Assembly (NCBI GenBank): GCA_946406355.1
Contig: CAMJKI010000012.1
Location: 1-43,193, forward strand
Origin: an uncultured Bacteroidales bacterium
Lineage (GTDB): Bacteria > Bacteroidota > Bacteroidia > Bacteroidales > UBA932
Length of the DNA stretch: 43,193 bases
Reading direction: 5' to 3'
Notes under the pieces: model-generated
What the model was told of the DNA's origin: nothing
Databases searched by the model: none
Seen by the model: only the letters and a program-made list of their open reading frames with translations
Part shown: positions 8,188 to 17,309 of the stretch, piece after piece
Numbering within the stretch: position 1 is the stretch's first letter
How the letters are laid out: every line of letters starts with the position of its first letter
Position numbers and translations under genes: made by a program

Positions 8188-10136
8188 TTGATAACAAGCA
8201 CATAACCGCCACCCGGCGCCAGATGTGCCTTTACCTTACCACCGGAGACCAGTGCTCCGGTTTTTTTGTAGTCCCGTGCGGCCCGGTGGGCGTTTACGCC
8301 ATCCTGGTAGGCAGTACCCCTGGTTTTGTCGGCCGGGAGGAAACTGAGGTCTATTTCCAGGTCGCGGGCCTCCCAGCCGTTGAGGGCGCCGATGTACCAG
8401 GCGTCGCCCTTCCGGCGGGCCATTACCACGTACTCCCCTATCTTGCCATCCAGGGCGATGGTTTCGTCCCATACGGTGGGTACGGAGGCGATGAATTCCG
8501 TGCACTCGAGTTCCTGCAGGTAATTGGACGGGGAATCGCACAGCATGGTGAGCGGAGCGTCGAACACAATGTATTCGGCCAGCTGGTGGCAGCGGGTGCC
8601 CTGTGACATGGGTTCGCTGTTCACGGCGCGGAAATTAGCCCTGGTGCCGTTGCGCATGGCGCCCTGTGTATAATCGGCCGGACCGGCTACCAGACGCACG
8701 AAAGGTATGGTTACATCATAGGTAACCTCATCGGCCCGCTGGTTCCACTTCATATTTTCCAGGCCGTACACGCCCTCGAAGTTGATTACGTTTGGATAAG
8801 TGCGGTTGAGGCCCGTGGGCTTGAAGGCGCCGTGGAAATCGCACATCATGCCGTAGCGGGCGGCCGTTTCCGCAGCGCGGCGGTAGAACTGCACCATCTG
8901 CTGGTCGTCGTAGTCCATGAAGTCTATCTTCCAGCCCTTGATGCCCATGGCCGAATACTTGGCGCACACGGCCTCCATATCCTGGTTGAAAGGCCAGCAG
9001 CCGGCCCAGAGGATGAGGCCGACGCCCTTTTCCAGCGCATACTTGCTGAGCATTTCCAGATCGATTTCCGGAACTATGTCCAGCAGACTCTTTCCCACCA
9101 CCGACCAGCCTTCGTCCAGGATCACGTACTCAATGCCCTTGGCCGAAGCGAAGTCGATGTAATACTTATAGGTTTCGTTGTTGATGCCGGCTTCAAAGTC
9201 TACGCCGTAGATATTCCAGTCGTTCCACCAGTCCCAGGCCACCTTGCCGGGCTTTACCCACGACCAGTCCTTATCTTCGGCAGGTGTTGCAAGCCGATAT
9301 ACGAAGTCGCTCTGGGCCAGCTGACGGTCTTCCGTGGCCACAATGATGCCCCTCCAGGGCAGGATCTCAGTATCTTTGGCAATTACATCGGCCCGCTTGC
9401 GAACAATGCGCTGGAGCTTGTTGTGGCCGTCGCGGTCCACCTCCGTGGGCACTTCGGCATAAATGCCGTAGAGGTTGGGAGTGCCGCCATCGTTGCCCAG
9501 GAACATGCCGGGGTAATCCAGCAAGTCGCTCTCCACCAGGCAGATCCTGATGCCGTTGGCCGCCTCTATGGTGATGGGCAGGAACACCAGGTGTCCACGG
9601 TCCCATTCGCTTAACTTGTGATACTGGTAAGTAGATTCAAAGGAGGTGTAGAACTGGGAGCCGTCGTTGTCGCCGTTTCCCGTGTAGGGCACATAAGCCG
9701 GCCAGTCTTCGGCAAAGCGGAAAGTAGCTTTCTCGCTCTTCACCGTTACAGGTTTCTGGGGCTCGTAACGGTAGGCGGCGCCGTCGTTATAGGCGCGGAA
9801 CACCAGGTCCCAGCCTTTGGCTTTGAGCCTGAGTTCATTGCAAACGTCTTTTACTTCACTGCGCTTGAACAGGGCCGTCTGGAAGCTCTGGTTCCGGGCC
9901 GATTTCACCGCCTTGGTGAACTTGGTACCGGGGCCGAAAAGCGTACCGTCCTCCAGCGTAAGGCCGATTTCCGACGGGGTGATGAGCTGCTGTCCGTCGT
10001 AACTCACGGCATAAGTGAGCACGGAACCGGTTTGGACGCTGATTTGCAAACGTCCGTCCGGGGAAAGCAGAGAATAATCCTTGGCAGCTGCTGTAAAAGC
10101 CAGCAATAATGAAAGAAGGGCAATGAACTTTTTCAT
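8184..10136 (-). CDS. Glycoside hydrolase family 97 alpha-glycosidase
   Basis: A 650-aa secreted enzyme. The start MKKFIALLSLLLAFTAAAKD was chosen because it supplies a signal peptide; a longer open frame upstream runs through the aquaporin gene and is spurious. It has the GH97 order: an N-terminal beta-supersandwich (LLSPDGRLQISVQTG), a TIM barrel with EYVILDEGWS, GWKIDFMDYDDQ, MCDFHGAFKPTGLNRT and NVINFEGVYGLEN, then a C-terminal beta domain. GH97 enzymes act in the periplasm on alpha-glucosides or alpha-galactosides. The His/Glu-containing motifs look SusB-like, but whether the enzyme inverts or retains cannot be settled by eye. No susC/susD pair lies beside it. Confidence 0.92.
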   Translation of the reverse strand: MKKFIALLSLLLAFTAAAKDYSLLSPDGRLQISVQTGSVLTYAVSYDGQQLITPSEIGLTLEDGTLFGPGTKFTKAVKSARNQSFQTALFKRSEVKDVCNELRLKAKGWDLVFRAYNDGAAYRYEPQKPVTVKSEKATFRFAEDWPAYVPYTGNGDNDGSQFYTSFESTYQYHKLSEWDRGHLVFLPITIEAANGIRICLVESDLLDYPGMFLGNDGGTPNLYGIYAEVPTEVDRDGHNKLQRIVRKRADVIAKDTEILPWRGIIVATEDRQLAQSDFVYRLATPAEDKDWSWVKPGKVAWDWWNDWNIYGVDFEAGINNETYKYYIDFASAKGIEYVILDEGWSVVGKSLLDIVPEIDLEMLSKYALEKGVGLILWAGCWPFNQDMEAVCAKYSAMGIKGWKIDFMDYDDQQMVQFYRRAAETAARYGMMCDFHGAFKPTGLNRTYPNVINFEGVYGLENMKWNQRADEVTYDVTIPFVRLVAGPADYTQGAMRNGTRANFRAVNSEPMSQGTRCHQLAEYIVFDAPLTMLCDSPSNYLQELECTEFIASVPTVWDETIALDGKIGEYVVMARRKGDAWYIGALNGWEARDLEIDLSFLPADKTRGTAYQDGVNAHRAARDYKKTGALVSGGKVKAHLAPGGGYVLVIN

Positions 10137-10153
10137 GAACATAAACTTTTCCA

Positions 10154-10192
10154 CAAATTTGCGAATACTTTCGTAAAAAATCAATATATTTG
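10154..10192. promoter_or_regulatory. Divergent promoter region between the GH97 gene and the aquaporin gene
   Basis: On the plus strand TATATTTG at 10185-10192 is a perfect -7 box for the aquaporin gene (start 10219). On the minus strand CAAATTTG at 10161-10154 is a one-mismatch -7 box about 18 bp before the GH97 start at 10136. Confidence 0.6.
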
Positions 10193-10218
10193 TTTCACTA
10201 ATCCTAAATTCTTTTAGT

Positions 10219-10893
10219 ATGAGAAAGTACATTGCAGAATGCGTAGGCACCTTTGTGCTCACCTTCCTGGGCTGCGGAACAGCCATGTTCCTGGGTTGTA
10301 ACACCCCGGCCGGCGTAGTGGGAACCGCTATCGCCTTCGGTCTGGCCGTTGTCGCCATGGCGTACACCATCGGCGGCATCAGCGGCTGCCACATCAATCC
10401 CGCCATCACCCTGGGCGTCGCCCTCTCCGGACGCATGAGCTGGAAGGACGCCTGCGGCTACTGGGTGGGTCAGGTAATCGGCGGTATCATCGCCGGTGCC
10501 GTTCTGCTGCTGCTCACCAATGTGGTCAGCGCCCCGGATCTTACGGGCGGCCTGGGCTCCAACGGCGTTGCCAATGCCGGCGGCGTGGGCGGTGCCATCC
10601 TGGTGGAAATCATCGCCACTTTCCTGTTTGTGCTGGTAGTACTGGGCACTACGGATGCCAAGGTGGGCGCCGGGAACTTTGCCGGCCTGGCCATCGGCCT
10701 CTCCCTCATCCTGATTCACCTGGTATGCATCAACCTCACCGGCACTTCCGTGAACCCGGCCCGTTCCATCGGCCCGGCCCTCTTTGCCGGCGGTGAAGCC
10801 CTGGCCAATGTATGGGTATTCATCGTTGCCCCGCTGGTGGGCGGTGCCCTCAGCGCCCTGGTGTGGAAGGGCCTGGCTCCCAAGGAGAAATAA
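10219..10893 (+). CDS. aqpZ: MIP family aquaporin (AqpZ-like water channel)
   Basis: A 224-aa inner-membrane channel with six transmembrane helices and the two half-helix motifs of the MIP family: NPA in CHINPAITLGVALSG and NPA again in TSVNPARSIGPALFAGG. The segment SVNPARS and the overall length point to the water-specific AqpZ branch rather than the glycerol facilitators. It has its own -7 box and ends at a strong bidirectional terminator. Confidence 0.93.
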   Translation: MRKYIAECVGTFVLTFLGCGTAMFLGCNTPAGVVGTAIAFGLAVVAMAYTIGGISGCHINPAITLGVALSGRMSWKDACGYWVGQVIGGIIAGAVLLLLTNVVSAPDLTGGLGSNGVANAGGVGGAILVEIIATFLFVLVVLGTTDAKVGAGNFAGLAIGLSLILIHLVCINLTGTSVNPARSIGPALFAGGEALANVWVFIVAPLVGGALSALVWKGLAPKEK

Positions 10894-10909
10894 GCTCCTG
10901 CAATCAGTT

Positions 10910-10945
10910 AAAAAATAAGCGGCCCGGGCGGGTCGCTTATTTTTT
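10910..10945. terminator. Bidirectional intrinsic terminator between the aquaporin gene and the alpha/beta hydrolase gene
   Basis: Arms AAAAAATAAGCG (10910-10921) and CGCTTATTTTTT (10934-10945) form a GC-capped stem flanked by A and T runs, so it can stop transcription in both directions. The minus-strand hydrolase gene ends directly at its edge. Confidence 0.85.
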
Positions 10946-11919
10946 TAGAGATTGCCGACGGCTATCATGTTGTGCACCGTCTTCAGGAAATTGAGTACCT
11001 TGTGCTTGTACATCTCAGGATCCTTCTGGAAGGAATTGGCATGGACCGCACCATGGCACACGTACTTCTCCTTATAGCCTTTGGTTTTGGCATCATATAC
11101 CATCTGGAGGTTATCGAAGGGCACAAAGGTATCTGCGTCTCCATGGATAAAGAGCATGGGCTTTTCACACTTGGCGACCTGCTTTACCGAAGAGGCTTCC
11201 CAGAAGCTCCAGCCATGTTGCCGCTTGGTTACCAGGCTGGCGCTTTGCAGCACATCCGGAGGTATAAAACCAAAACTCTGCTTCCGGTTGTTGTTAAACT
11301 GGACCACAACCGAAGCGTAACCACAGTCTTCCACAAAACATTTAACGTAGTCCGGCAGGGGTTCACCGCTTGTCATCATCACCGTGGCGGCGCCCATGGA
11401 AACGCCATGGAGAACCATAAAGTCGTCTTTGAACAGATCGTGAGCCACATCTATCCACTTGATCATATCCAGGCGGTCTTTCCATCCCATCTGGATTTCT
11501 TCACCCTCCGAGTAGCCGTGATACTGCAGGTCCGGAAACAGGACATTGTAGTTGAATTCGTCCCGGTACATCCTTACCAGATACAGGAAAACGAAGTGAT
11601 TGTCTCCGTAACCATGTACCACGATAGCGGTACCGTTGGCATTTGCAGGATCCTTTGCAGGTACGGAGCAGGCATGCAGTTTATGCCCTTCTTCGCTGGT
11701 AATCCAATGGTCCTTCAGGATACCCTGGGCCTTGAGGTCATCGTACCAGGCCGTGCTACCCGGAAGCAGGGAATCGGCCTTGTGACGCGTACGTTCAATG
11801 TCATCCACACCGTGCGGAGTAGGCTGCAAGGCGTACTTGGACATGAACTTGCCGGCCAGGCAGCTGTTCAGGGAAACGGCCATCACCAGGATGGCGGCAG
11901 CATGCATAATCTTTTTCAT
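10945..11919 (-). CDS. Alpha/beta hydrolase lipoprotein
   Basis: A 324-aa protein. The start MKKIMHAAAILVMAVSLNSC was chosen because it gives a lipoprotein signal with Cys20 as the lipidated residue; a longer frame runs into the neighbouring gene. The fold shows TAIVVHGYGDN (oxyanion loop), the nucleophile elbow GVSMGA, and the late segments MLFIHGDADTFVPFDN (Asp) and CHGAVHANSF (His). It resembles the serine aminopeptidase/BAAT-like hydrolases that are common in Bacteroidota. The substrate is unknown. It starts 4 nt after the stop of the Omp85-like gene, so they form an operon. Confidence 0.82.
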   Translation of the reverse strand: MKKIMHAAAILVMAVSLNSCLAGKFMSKYALQPTPHGVDDIERTRHKADSLLPGSTAWYDDLKAQGILKDHWITSEEGHKLHACSVPAKDPANANGTAIVVHGYGDNHFVFLYLVRMYRDEFNYNVLFPDLQYHGYSEGEEIQMGWKDRLDMIKWIDVAHDLFKDDFMVLHGVSMGAATVMMTSGEPLPDYVKCFVEDCGYASVVVQFNNNRKQSFGFIPPDVLQSASLVTKRQHGWSFWEASSVKQVAKCEKPMLFIHGDADTFVPFDNLQMVYDAKTKGYKEKYVCHGAVHANSFQKDPEMYKHKVLNFLKTVHNMIAVGNL

Positions 11920-11923
11920 AGGC

Positions 11924-13324
11924 CTAGAACTGATAGTTAATGCCGATACCGATCCAGGGATCTGCAGCCATGTTGGGTCCATAGAAGCAGTGGGCAAACT
12001 CGGCCGAAATGATGAAATTCTGGTTCATGGCAATCTTAAGGCCAGCACCTGCGCTATAGATAAACTTGCTCATGTTGGGATCGTAAATCTTGGCATCATA
12101 GTTTACGTGAGATTTCGCGAACTCCGGATTATCCATAAGACTGAGCAGTTCGGGATCATATTTAACCTCATTGAGCACATTGTTGCGATACTGCTTGGTA
12201 ATGTAACCGGCATCAAAGAACGGGTTCAGTGCAATATAGAAGTACTGGTTGAAGAGCTTGAAATTCACCAGCTTCACGCGGAGTTCCAAGTTGGCCCAGG
12301 CCAAACCTTCGGCCAGAATACGATTCTCACGCAGACCGCGGATGGTGTTGGAAGAACCGAAGCCTTCGGAAATCATGTTACGCTGAACCAGCAGCGGAAC
12401 GTTCTGAATCATGTAGAAGGGTGTTTCACCGGCAATGGTCTGCTGCCAGGCCAGCCGATAGGCAAATACCGGATCGCCGGCCTTGATGTGGATGGGAATG
12501 TCGATGTAGTGACGGAAATAGACGCAGGCCTTCAGGTACGGATGCTTGAGGACGTTACCATTGAGGTAAGCCTCGGCCCAGATACCCTTGTTGGGAGCGG
12601 CTTCTATGTCGCGGGTGTCGAACACAAGACCGGCATTCAGCTCAAGAGCGGTACCGCCATTTTTCTCATCTTCTGTAATGGCCCCCATCTGGATGTAACG
12701 ATGATAGAGGGTAAGCTCTGTATCATAGTAACTCTTCTGGGTGCTGTTTTTGTCGGGTTTGACACCGTTGTCGTGCATTTCGCCCAGCTTCCAGTTCCAG
12801 AAGTTAATACCGGCAGCCCAGTTAAGGTTATCGGTGATGCGCCCCTGGACGTTTGCCAGCCCCCTGATCATCCGGCGGCTCATGCCGTAATAGTTGACAT
12901 CATTCCCGGTTATAGTGTGAATATCTCTCTTGGACCAAAGGCCATAATCCTGAACCGAAGCGGGACCATTAAAACCCCAGAAGCTGTACAGAGGATCATT
13001 TACAAACGTAAAGGAGGCATTCACGCGCATGTTGGGAATCAGATACTTGGAGTCATAGGCCAAATATGCACGCATACGATGGCTGTGGGTGAAATAGGAA
13101 AACTCCCAACTAATCTTGTGGAGGGGATCCGGATAGGTATTGCCGTCGCCATAGTAATAGACGTCGCCGAAAGCGCCGGCCTGGAAGCCATTATCAACCG
13201 AATAGGTGGCGGTGGGCAGGACGCCGAAACTCCATCCTTTCTTAACTTCCTTTTCTTTTTCCTCCTGGGCAAAGGCCGACAAGGCCGCACCAGCCAAGAG
13301 GAGAATGGCTATTAATCGTTTCAT
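11924..13324 (-). CDS. Omp85/BamA-like outer-membrane beta-barrel protein
   Basis: A 466-aa protein with signal peptide MKRLIAILLLAGAALSAFAQ. The mature part is rich in alternating aromatic strands and ends in IGIGINYQF, a typical C-terminal outer-membrane signal with terminal Phe. The segment ISEGFGSSNTIRGLRENR resembles the conserved RGY/RGL loop of the bacterial surface antigen domain (PF01103) in BamA/TamA-like proteins. No POTRA domains are visible, so it is probably not BamA itself. Its role (export, lipid or protein insertion) is unknown. It lies between the dehydratase gene upstream (49-bp gap) and the hydrolase lipoprotein. Confidence 0.72.
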   Translation of the reverse strand: MKRLIAILLLAGAALSAFAQEEKEKEVKKGWSFGVLPTATYSVDNGFQAGAFGDVYYYGDGNTYPDPLHKISWEFSYFTHSHRMRAYLAYDSKYLIPNMRVNASFTFVNDPLYSFWGFNGPASVQDYGLWSKRDIHTITGNDVNYYGMSRRMIRGLANVQGRITDNLNWAAGINFWNWKLGEMHDNGVKPDKNSTQKSYYDTELTLYHRYIQMGAITEDEKNGGTALELNAGLVFDTRDIEAAPNKGIWAEAYLNGNVLKHPYLKACVYFRHYIDIPIHIKAGDPVFAYRLAWQQTIAGETPFYMIQNVPLLVQRNMISEGFGSSNTIRGLRENRILAEGLAWANLELRVKLVNFKLFNQYFYIALNPFFDAGYITKQYRNNVLNEVKYDPELLSLMDNPEFAKSHVNYDAKIYDPNMSKFIYSAGAGLKIAMNQNFIISAEFAHCFYGPNMAADPWIGIGINYQF

Positions 13325-13373
13325 AAGGAGACTAGTTTAGTTTAGTTTATATGTGTTAGTTTTTGGTTATCAA

Positions 13374-15398
13374 TCAGTTACCCCCCCCCACGCCGACATC
13401 GGAAAGTTCGGCGTCCAGCTTCTCGTACACCGAGTTGTTGGACTTGTACTCCGGAACAATTTCCTTCATCTTACGGACGGTATCCATGTCGTTGAAGCGC
13501 TTGGAAATATCTATGAGTTCGGTAATTTCCTTATCTACCGTCTCGTAATCGTATTCCCGCACCTGGGCGATACGGATTTTCTCGTGGAAGGTAGGTTTGG
13601 TGCCCTCCATTTCGTTGAGCACTTCCTCGTACAGTTTCTCCCCTTCCCGCAGGCCGGTGTACTCAATTTTAACGTTTTTGGCGCCGGAAAGGGCTATCAT
13701 GCGCTTGGCCAGGTCGGCAATTTTAACAGGCTGGCCCATGTCAAAGACGAAAATTTCTCCGCCATTACCCTTGGTTCCGGCTTCCAGTACCAGCTTGCAG
13801 GCCTCCGGAATGAGCATGAAGAAGCGTACAATCCGTTCGTCGGTAACGGTGAGGGGGCCACCGTTCTTGATTTGTTCGCGGAACAGCGGAATAACGGAAC
13901 CGTTGGAGCCCAGCACATTGCCGAAACGGGTTGTAACGAACTGTGTATAATCCTGCCTCGACTTGGAACCGCGCGGACCCACATGGTTCTTGCGCTGTTC
14001 CAATGCCTCCAGCTTGAGCTTGCGGTCCAGGCTTTGGACGTAAATTTCGCAGATACGCTTGCTGCACCCCATAACGTTGGTAGGGTTAACAGCCTTGTCC
14101 GTGGAAATCATCACAAACTTCTTCACACCCACCTGGACGCTAAGATCGGCAATAATCTTGGTGCCGGCCACATTGTTGAGCACGGCCTCCGACGGGTTGT
14201 CTTCCATCATGGGCACATGCTTATAGGCTGCAGCGTGGAAAACATAGTCCGGCTTGAAGGAGGTGAAGATGTATTCCATGCGGGTGCGGCGGTCTATACT
14301 GGTAACAACCACCTCGCAGGGCACATCGGGAAAGTCCTTGGCCATCATCAGACGTACATCGTGCTGGGGCGTTTCGGCCTGGTCTATGAGCATCATCTTC
14401 TCCGGGCCGAAGCGGGCCACCTGGCGCACGATTTCCATGCCGATGGAGCCGGCCGATCCGGTGATGAGCACGCGCTTGCCTGCCAGCTGCTCCCCTACCG
14501 AGTTCATATCTACCCGGATTTCCGAACGCGGAAGCAGGTCTTCCACACTCACTTCCTTAATCTGAATGCTTTCGGCACCTTCCTCCAGGATTTCTCCGTT
14601 TTTGATACTGGCTTCCTGGGCGTCGTGTGCCATGAAGATTTTGCAGCCGTTCTCTATGAAAATATCCTGGATCTTCTGGTTGGCACGGAATTCATTTACC
14701 CGTTGCGGACTAACCAGTACAGCCTGGATGCCTTCCTTCTTGATAATGGCGTCAATGTCGTCGTCCAAACAATACACCGGGGCGCCCAGCAGACGCATGT
14801 TCTGGATTTTATGCGAATGGGAAATGAAGCCTTTAAGCTCGAACTGAACAGGACTCTGGGTACGGATATACTTGGCCAGGCCGATACCGCCGGTGAGGGC
14901 ACCGTAAATGAGCACGTGCAAGGCTTGGGCATCGGCATTGGTAACGTCGAAAAGCAGCTTGACCACAATTCTGAGGCCCCACATCAGGAGGGTAGCAATC
15001 AGGAAGGTTACCAGGGTGTTCATGGGCGAGAGGGCCGAGAACAACTCCCATCCCTGCCATTTGGCCAGGAAGGAAACGCCAAGCGCAAGGGCCAGCGACA
15101 ACATGTTGGCGTAGGTGAGCTTGAGCAGGTCTACAAAGCTGGAATAACGCAGTACGCCGGAATAGGTGCGGAAAACGCGGGCTCCAATCCAGCTGATAAG
15201 CGAATAAAGCAGCGCGGTGGTGAACACCGCTACATGATGCTCGTAGGTAACCTGCGACTTGTTGGCAATCCAATATGTGAAGATGGCCGAGACAAAGACA
15301 ATGGCCGTATCGGCCAGCAGAATGGCCCAGTACGGTAAAACCTTGCGGCTGAAATACCAGTTTGAAGCTTGTCTTATAATTTTTTCCGAGCGTATCAT
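13374..15398 (-). CDS. Membrane-bound UDP-sugar 4,6-dehydratase/epimerase (CapD/WbpM/PglF type)
   Basis: A 674-aa inner-membrane enzyme of surface-polysaccharide synthesis. The start MIRSEKIIRQASNWYF was chosen because an upstream in-frame extension crosses the promoter. Residues 20-130 hold four membrane helices. The middle is a CoA-binding-like Rossmann unit. The C-terminal SDR domain has the NAD motif VLITGSAGSIGMEI and the active-site region MISTDKAVNPTNVMGCSKR. Homologues make UDP-4-keto-6-deoxy sugars such as precursors of QuiNAc or bacillosamine. A run of nine G lies at the last codons (13381-13389) and could allow slippage that changes only the C-terminal few residues. Confidence 0.9.
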   Translation of the reverse strand: MIRSEKIIRQASNWYFSRKVLPYWAILLADTAIVFVSAIFTYWIANKSQVTYEHHVAVFTTALLYSLISWIGARVFRTYSGVLRYSSFVDLLKLTYANMLSLALALGVSFLAKWQGWELFSALSPMNTLVTFLIATLLMWGLRIVVKLLFDVTNADAQALHVLIYGALTGGIGLAKYIRTQSPVQFELKGFISHSHKIQNMRLLGAPVYCLDDDIDAIIKKEGIQAVLVSPQRVNEFRANQKIQDIFIENGCKIFMAHDAQEASIKNGEILEEGAESIQIKEVSVEDLLPRSEIRVDMNSVGEQLAGKRVLITGSAGSIGMEIVRQVARFGPEKMMLIDQAETPQHDVRLMMAKDFPDVPCEVVVTSIDRRTRMEYIFTSFKPDYVFHAAAYKHVPMMEDNPSEAVLNNVAGTKIIADLSVQVGVKKFVMISTDKAVNPTNVMGCSKRICEIYVQSLDRKLKLEALEQRKNHVGPRGSKSRQDYTQFVTTRFGNVLGSNGSVIPLFREQIKNGGPLTVTDERIVRFFMLIPEACKLVLEAGTKGNGGEIFVFDMGQPVKIADLAKRMIALSGAKNVKIEYTGLREGEKLYEEVLNEMEGTKPTFHEKIRIAQVREYDYETVDKEITELIDISKRFNDMDTVRKMKEIVPEYKSNNSVYEKLDAELSDVGVGGGN

Positions 15399-15424
15399 AC
15401 CCGTACTTTTTACAGTTGTAAGTA

Positions 15425-15472
15425 CAAAGATAAAAAAAGTAATTGGGATTTCCTTATCAAAGCTTATCTTTG
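15425..15472. promoter_or_regulatory. Divergent promoters for the dehydratase gene (minus) and the EamA permease gene (plus)
   Basis: TATCTTTG on the minus strand at 15432-15425 and TATCTTTG on the plus strand at 15465-15472 are perfect -7 boxes. They lie 27 bp before the dehydratase start (15398) and 18 bp before the permease start (15490). Confidence 0.75.
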
Positions 15473-15489
15473 CAGAGTTTTTGACCGGC

Positions 15490-16422
15490 ATGCACCTGGG
15501 AGAAATCATATCACTGATAGTAGCCGTTTCCTGGACAGTTACGGCTTTGTTTGCCGATAAGGCCAGCCATCGGCTGGGCTCCATGACGGCCAATGTGCTG
15601 CGCCTTACGCTGGCCATCCTGTTCCTGGGCGGCCTGCTGTGGATTACCGTAGGGCATCCCTACCCCGTTTATGCCAACCGCGAAGCCTGGATCTGGCTGG
15701 CGCTGTCGGCCCTGGTAGGCTACGTTTTTGGCGACTGGTGCCTGTTCAACTGCTACCTTAGCATCGGCGCCCGCTTCGGCCAGCTGTTCATGACGCTGGC
15801 TCCGCCCATGGCGGCCATTGCCGGCTGGGCCATCCTGGGGGAAACGCTCACCTGGAAATCGGCCCTGGCTATGGCGGTGACGCTGAGCGGTATAGCCATT
15901 TCCATCCTGAGCAAAGGAGAAGGCCCGCGCGTGAAACTTACCCTGCCCTTCAAAGGCGTCCTGCTGGGCCTGGGCGCAGGAGCGGGTCAAGGCGTAGGGC
16001 TGGTTCTGAGCAAAGTGGGCCTGCAGCACTATACAGAGGCCATTCCGGCCGATGCTCCGCAGGCCATGGCTACCATGCTGCCCTTCGCTTCCACCATGAT
16101 CCGGGCCATCATAGGCGCGGCGGGATTCCTGGCCCTGATGGCCCTGCAGAAGGATCTGCCCAGGCTGAAAGCCGGCATTCACGATAAGAAAGGAATGGGG
16201 TATGCGCTGATAATGACGCTCTTCGGCCCGGTGCTGGGCGTTTCGCTTTCGCTGATGGCGGTGCAGTACACCAACGCCGGCATAGCTTCTACGCTGATGG
16301 CGCTTACGCCGGTACTTATCCTGATTCCCTACGCCTTCATCTACAAGCAGCGCATCAAAGCCCGCGAGGTGCTGGGCGTTATGGTTTCCATGGTGGGCGT
16401 AGCGCTGTTCTTCCTGCTGTAG
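15490..16422 (+). CDS. EamA/DMT family transporter
   Basis: A 310-aa protein with about ten hydrophobic helices and two EamA repeats. The first repeat starts MHLGEIISLIVAVSWTVTAL and ends with the GWAILGETLTWKSALA motif. The second ends with VLILIPYAFIYKQRIKAREVLG. DMT permeases export or import small metabolites, and the substrate cannot be deduced. The start was chosen because the longer open frame would cross the -7 box at 15465. It stands alone and converges with the CDF gene. Confidence 0.87.
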   Translation: MHLGEIISLIVAVSWTVTALFADKASHRLGSMTANVLRLTLAILFLGGLLWITVGHPYPVYANREAWIWLALSALVGYVFGDWCLFNCYLSIGARFGQLFMTLAPPMAAIAGWAILGETLTWKSALAMAVTLSGIAISILSKGEGPRVKLTLPFKGVLLGLGAGAGQGVGLVLSKVGLQHYTEAIPADAPQAMATMLPFASTMIRAIIGAAGFLALMALQKDLPRLKAGIHDKKGMGYALIMTLFGPVLGVSLSLMAVQYTNAGIASTLMALTPVLILIPYAFIYKQRIKAREVLGVMVSMVGVALFFLL

Positions 16423-16424
16423 AA

Positions 16425-17309
16425 TTACTTCCGGGGTTCCATGTGCACGATGATGTGCGACTGGGGGCCGAACCGCTCCCGGAAGCGCCGTTCCACCTCT
16501 GTAGCCTTTTCGTGGGCCTCTTCCAGGCTTTGGCTACCGTCCAGGCGGATGTGTACCTCGGCGGCAATGCGGTTGCCGATTCTGCGGGTGCGCAGGTTAT
16601 GCGGGTCCTCTACCCCCGGTACTTCTTTAATAATCTCCAGCATCTGCGCCTCCGTATCGGCCGGAAGGGAGCTGTCGGTGAGTTCGCCAAAACTGGGCCC
16701 CAGCAGGTCCCAGGCCACTTTTACCAGCATGGCGCCCACCACGATGGAGGCCAGCGGATCCAGCACCGTCCAGCGATTGCCCAAAAGGATGGCGCCGCCG
16801 ATGCCGATGGCCGCGCCAATGGAACTGAGGGCGTCGGAACGATGATGCCAGGCATTGGCCGTGAGGGCCGGTGAATCCAGCTTTTTCCCCTTGAAGCGGG
16901 TGTACTGGAACAGAATTTCCTTGGCAACAATGGATACCAGCGCCGCCCAGAGGGCCAGGGTGCCGGGAGCCGGCAGATCCTCCCCCTGTAGCCACAAGGC
17001 CAGTTTTTTGGCCCCGGAAACAACAATACCCACGGCAGCCGCCGCCAGGGCCAGGCCGATGAAAAGCGTAGCCAGCGTTTCGTATTTGCCGTGGCCGTAG
17101 TCGTGGTCTTCGTCCTGCGGCCGGGCACTCACCCGCACAAACACCAACACCACAATATCCGTGACAAAATCCGACAGGGAGTGCACCGCATCGGAAATCA
17201 TGGCGGCGGAATGGCCCGCCACGCCGGCCACGGCTTTAAGCCCCACCAGCAGCAGGTTCACCACACTGCCGGCAAGGGTAACGCGCGCTATTTCACTTTC
17301 CCGTTTCAC
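16425..17309 (-). CDS. Cation diffusion facilitator (CDF) metal efflux protein
   Basis: A 294-aa inner-membrane transporter with about six helices. The metal site residues are visible as HSLSDFVTD (HxxxD) in helix 2 and HHRSDALSS in helix 5. The loop motif HDYGHGK is typical of Zn/Fe/Mn CDF proteins. A cytoplasmic C-terminal dimerisation domain with VEDPHNLRTRRIGN and VHIRLDG follows. It exports divalent metal by proton antiport in the family; the specific metal is unknown. The ATG overlaps the stop of the M28 peptidase gene by 4 nt, so translation is coupled. Confidence 0.9.
   Translation of the reverse strand: MKRESEIARVTLAGSVVNLLLVGLKAVAGVAGHSAAMISDAVHSLSDFVTDIVVLVFVRVSARPQDEDHDYGHGKYETLATLFIGLALAAAAVGIVVSGAKKLALWLQGEDLPAPGTLALWAALVSIVAKEILFQYTRFKGKKLDSPALTANAWHHRSDALSSIGAAIGIGGAILLGNRWTVLDPLASIVVGAMLVKVAWDLLGPSFGELTDSSLPADTEAQMLEIIKEVPGVEDPHNLRTRRIGNRIAAEVHIRLDGSQSLEEAHEKATEVERRFRERFGPQSHIIVHMEPRK

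Noticed and set aside
11798..15338. Long plus-strand open frames antisense to the Omp85-like and dehydratase genes
   Set aside because: They have no domain motifs or promoter and are mirrored by well-supported minus-strand genes with conserved active sites.
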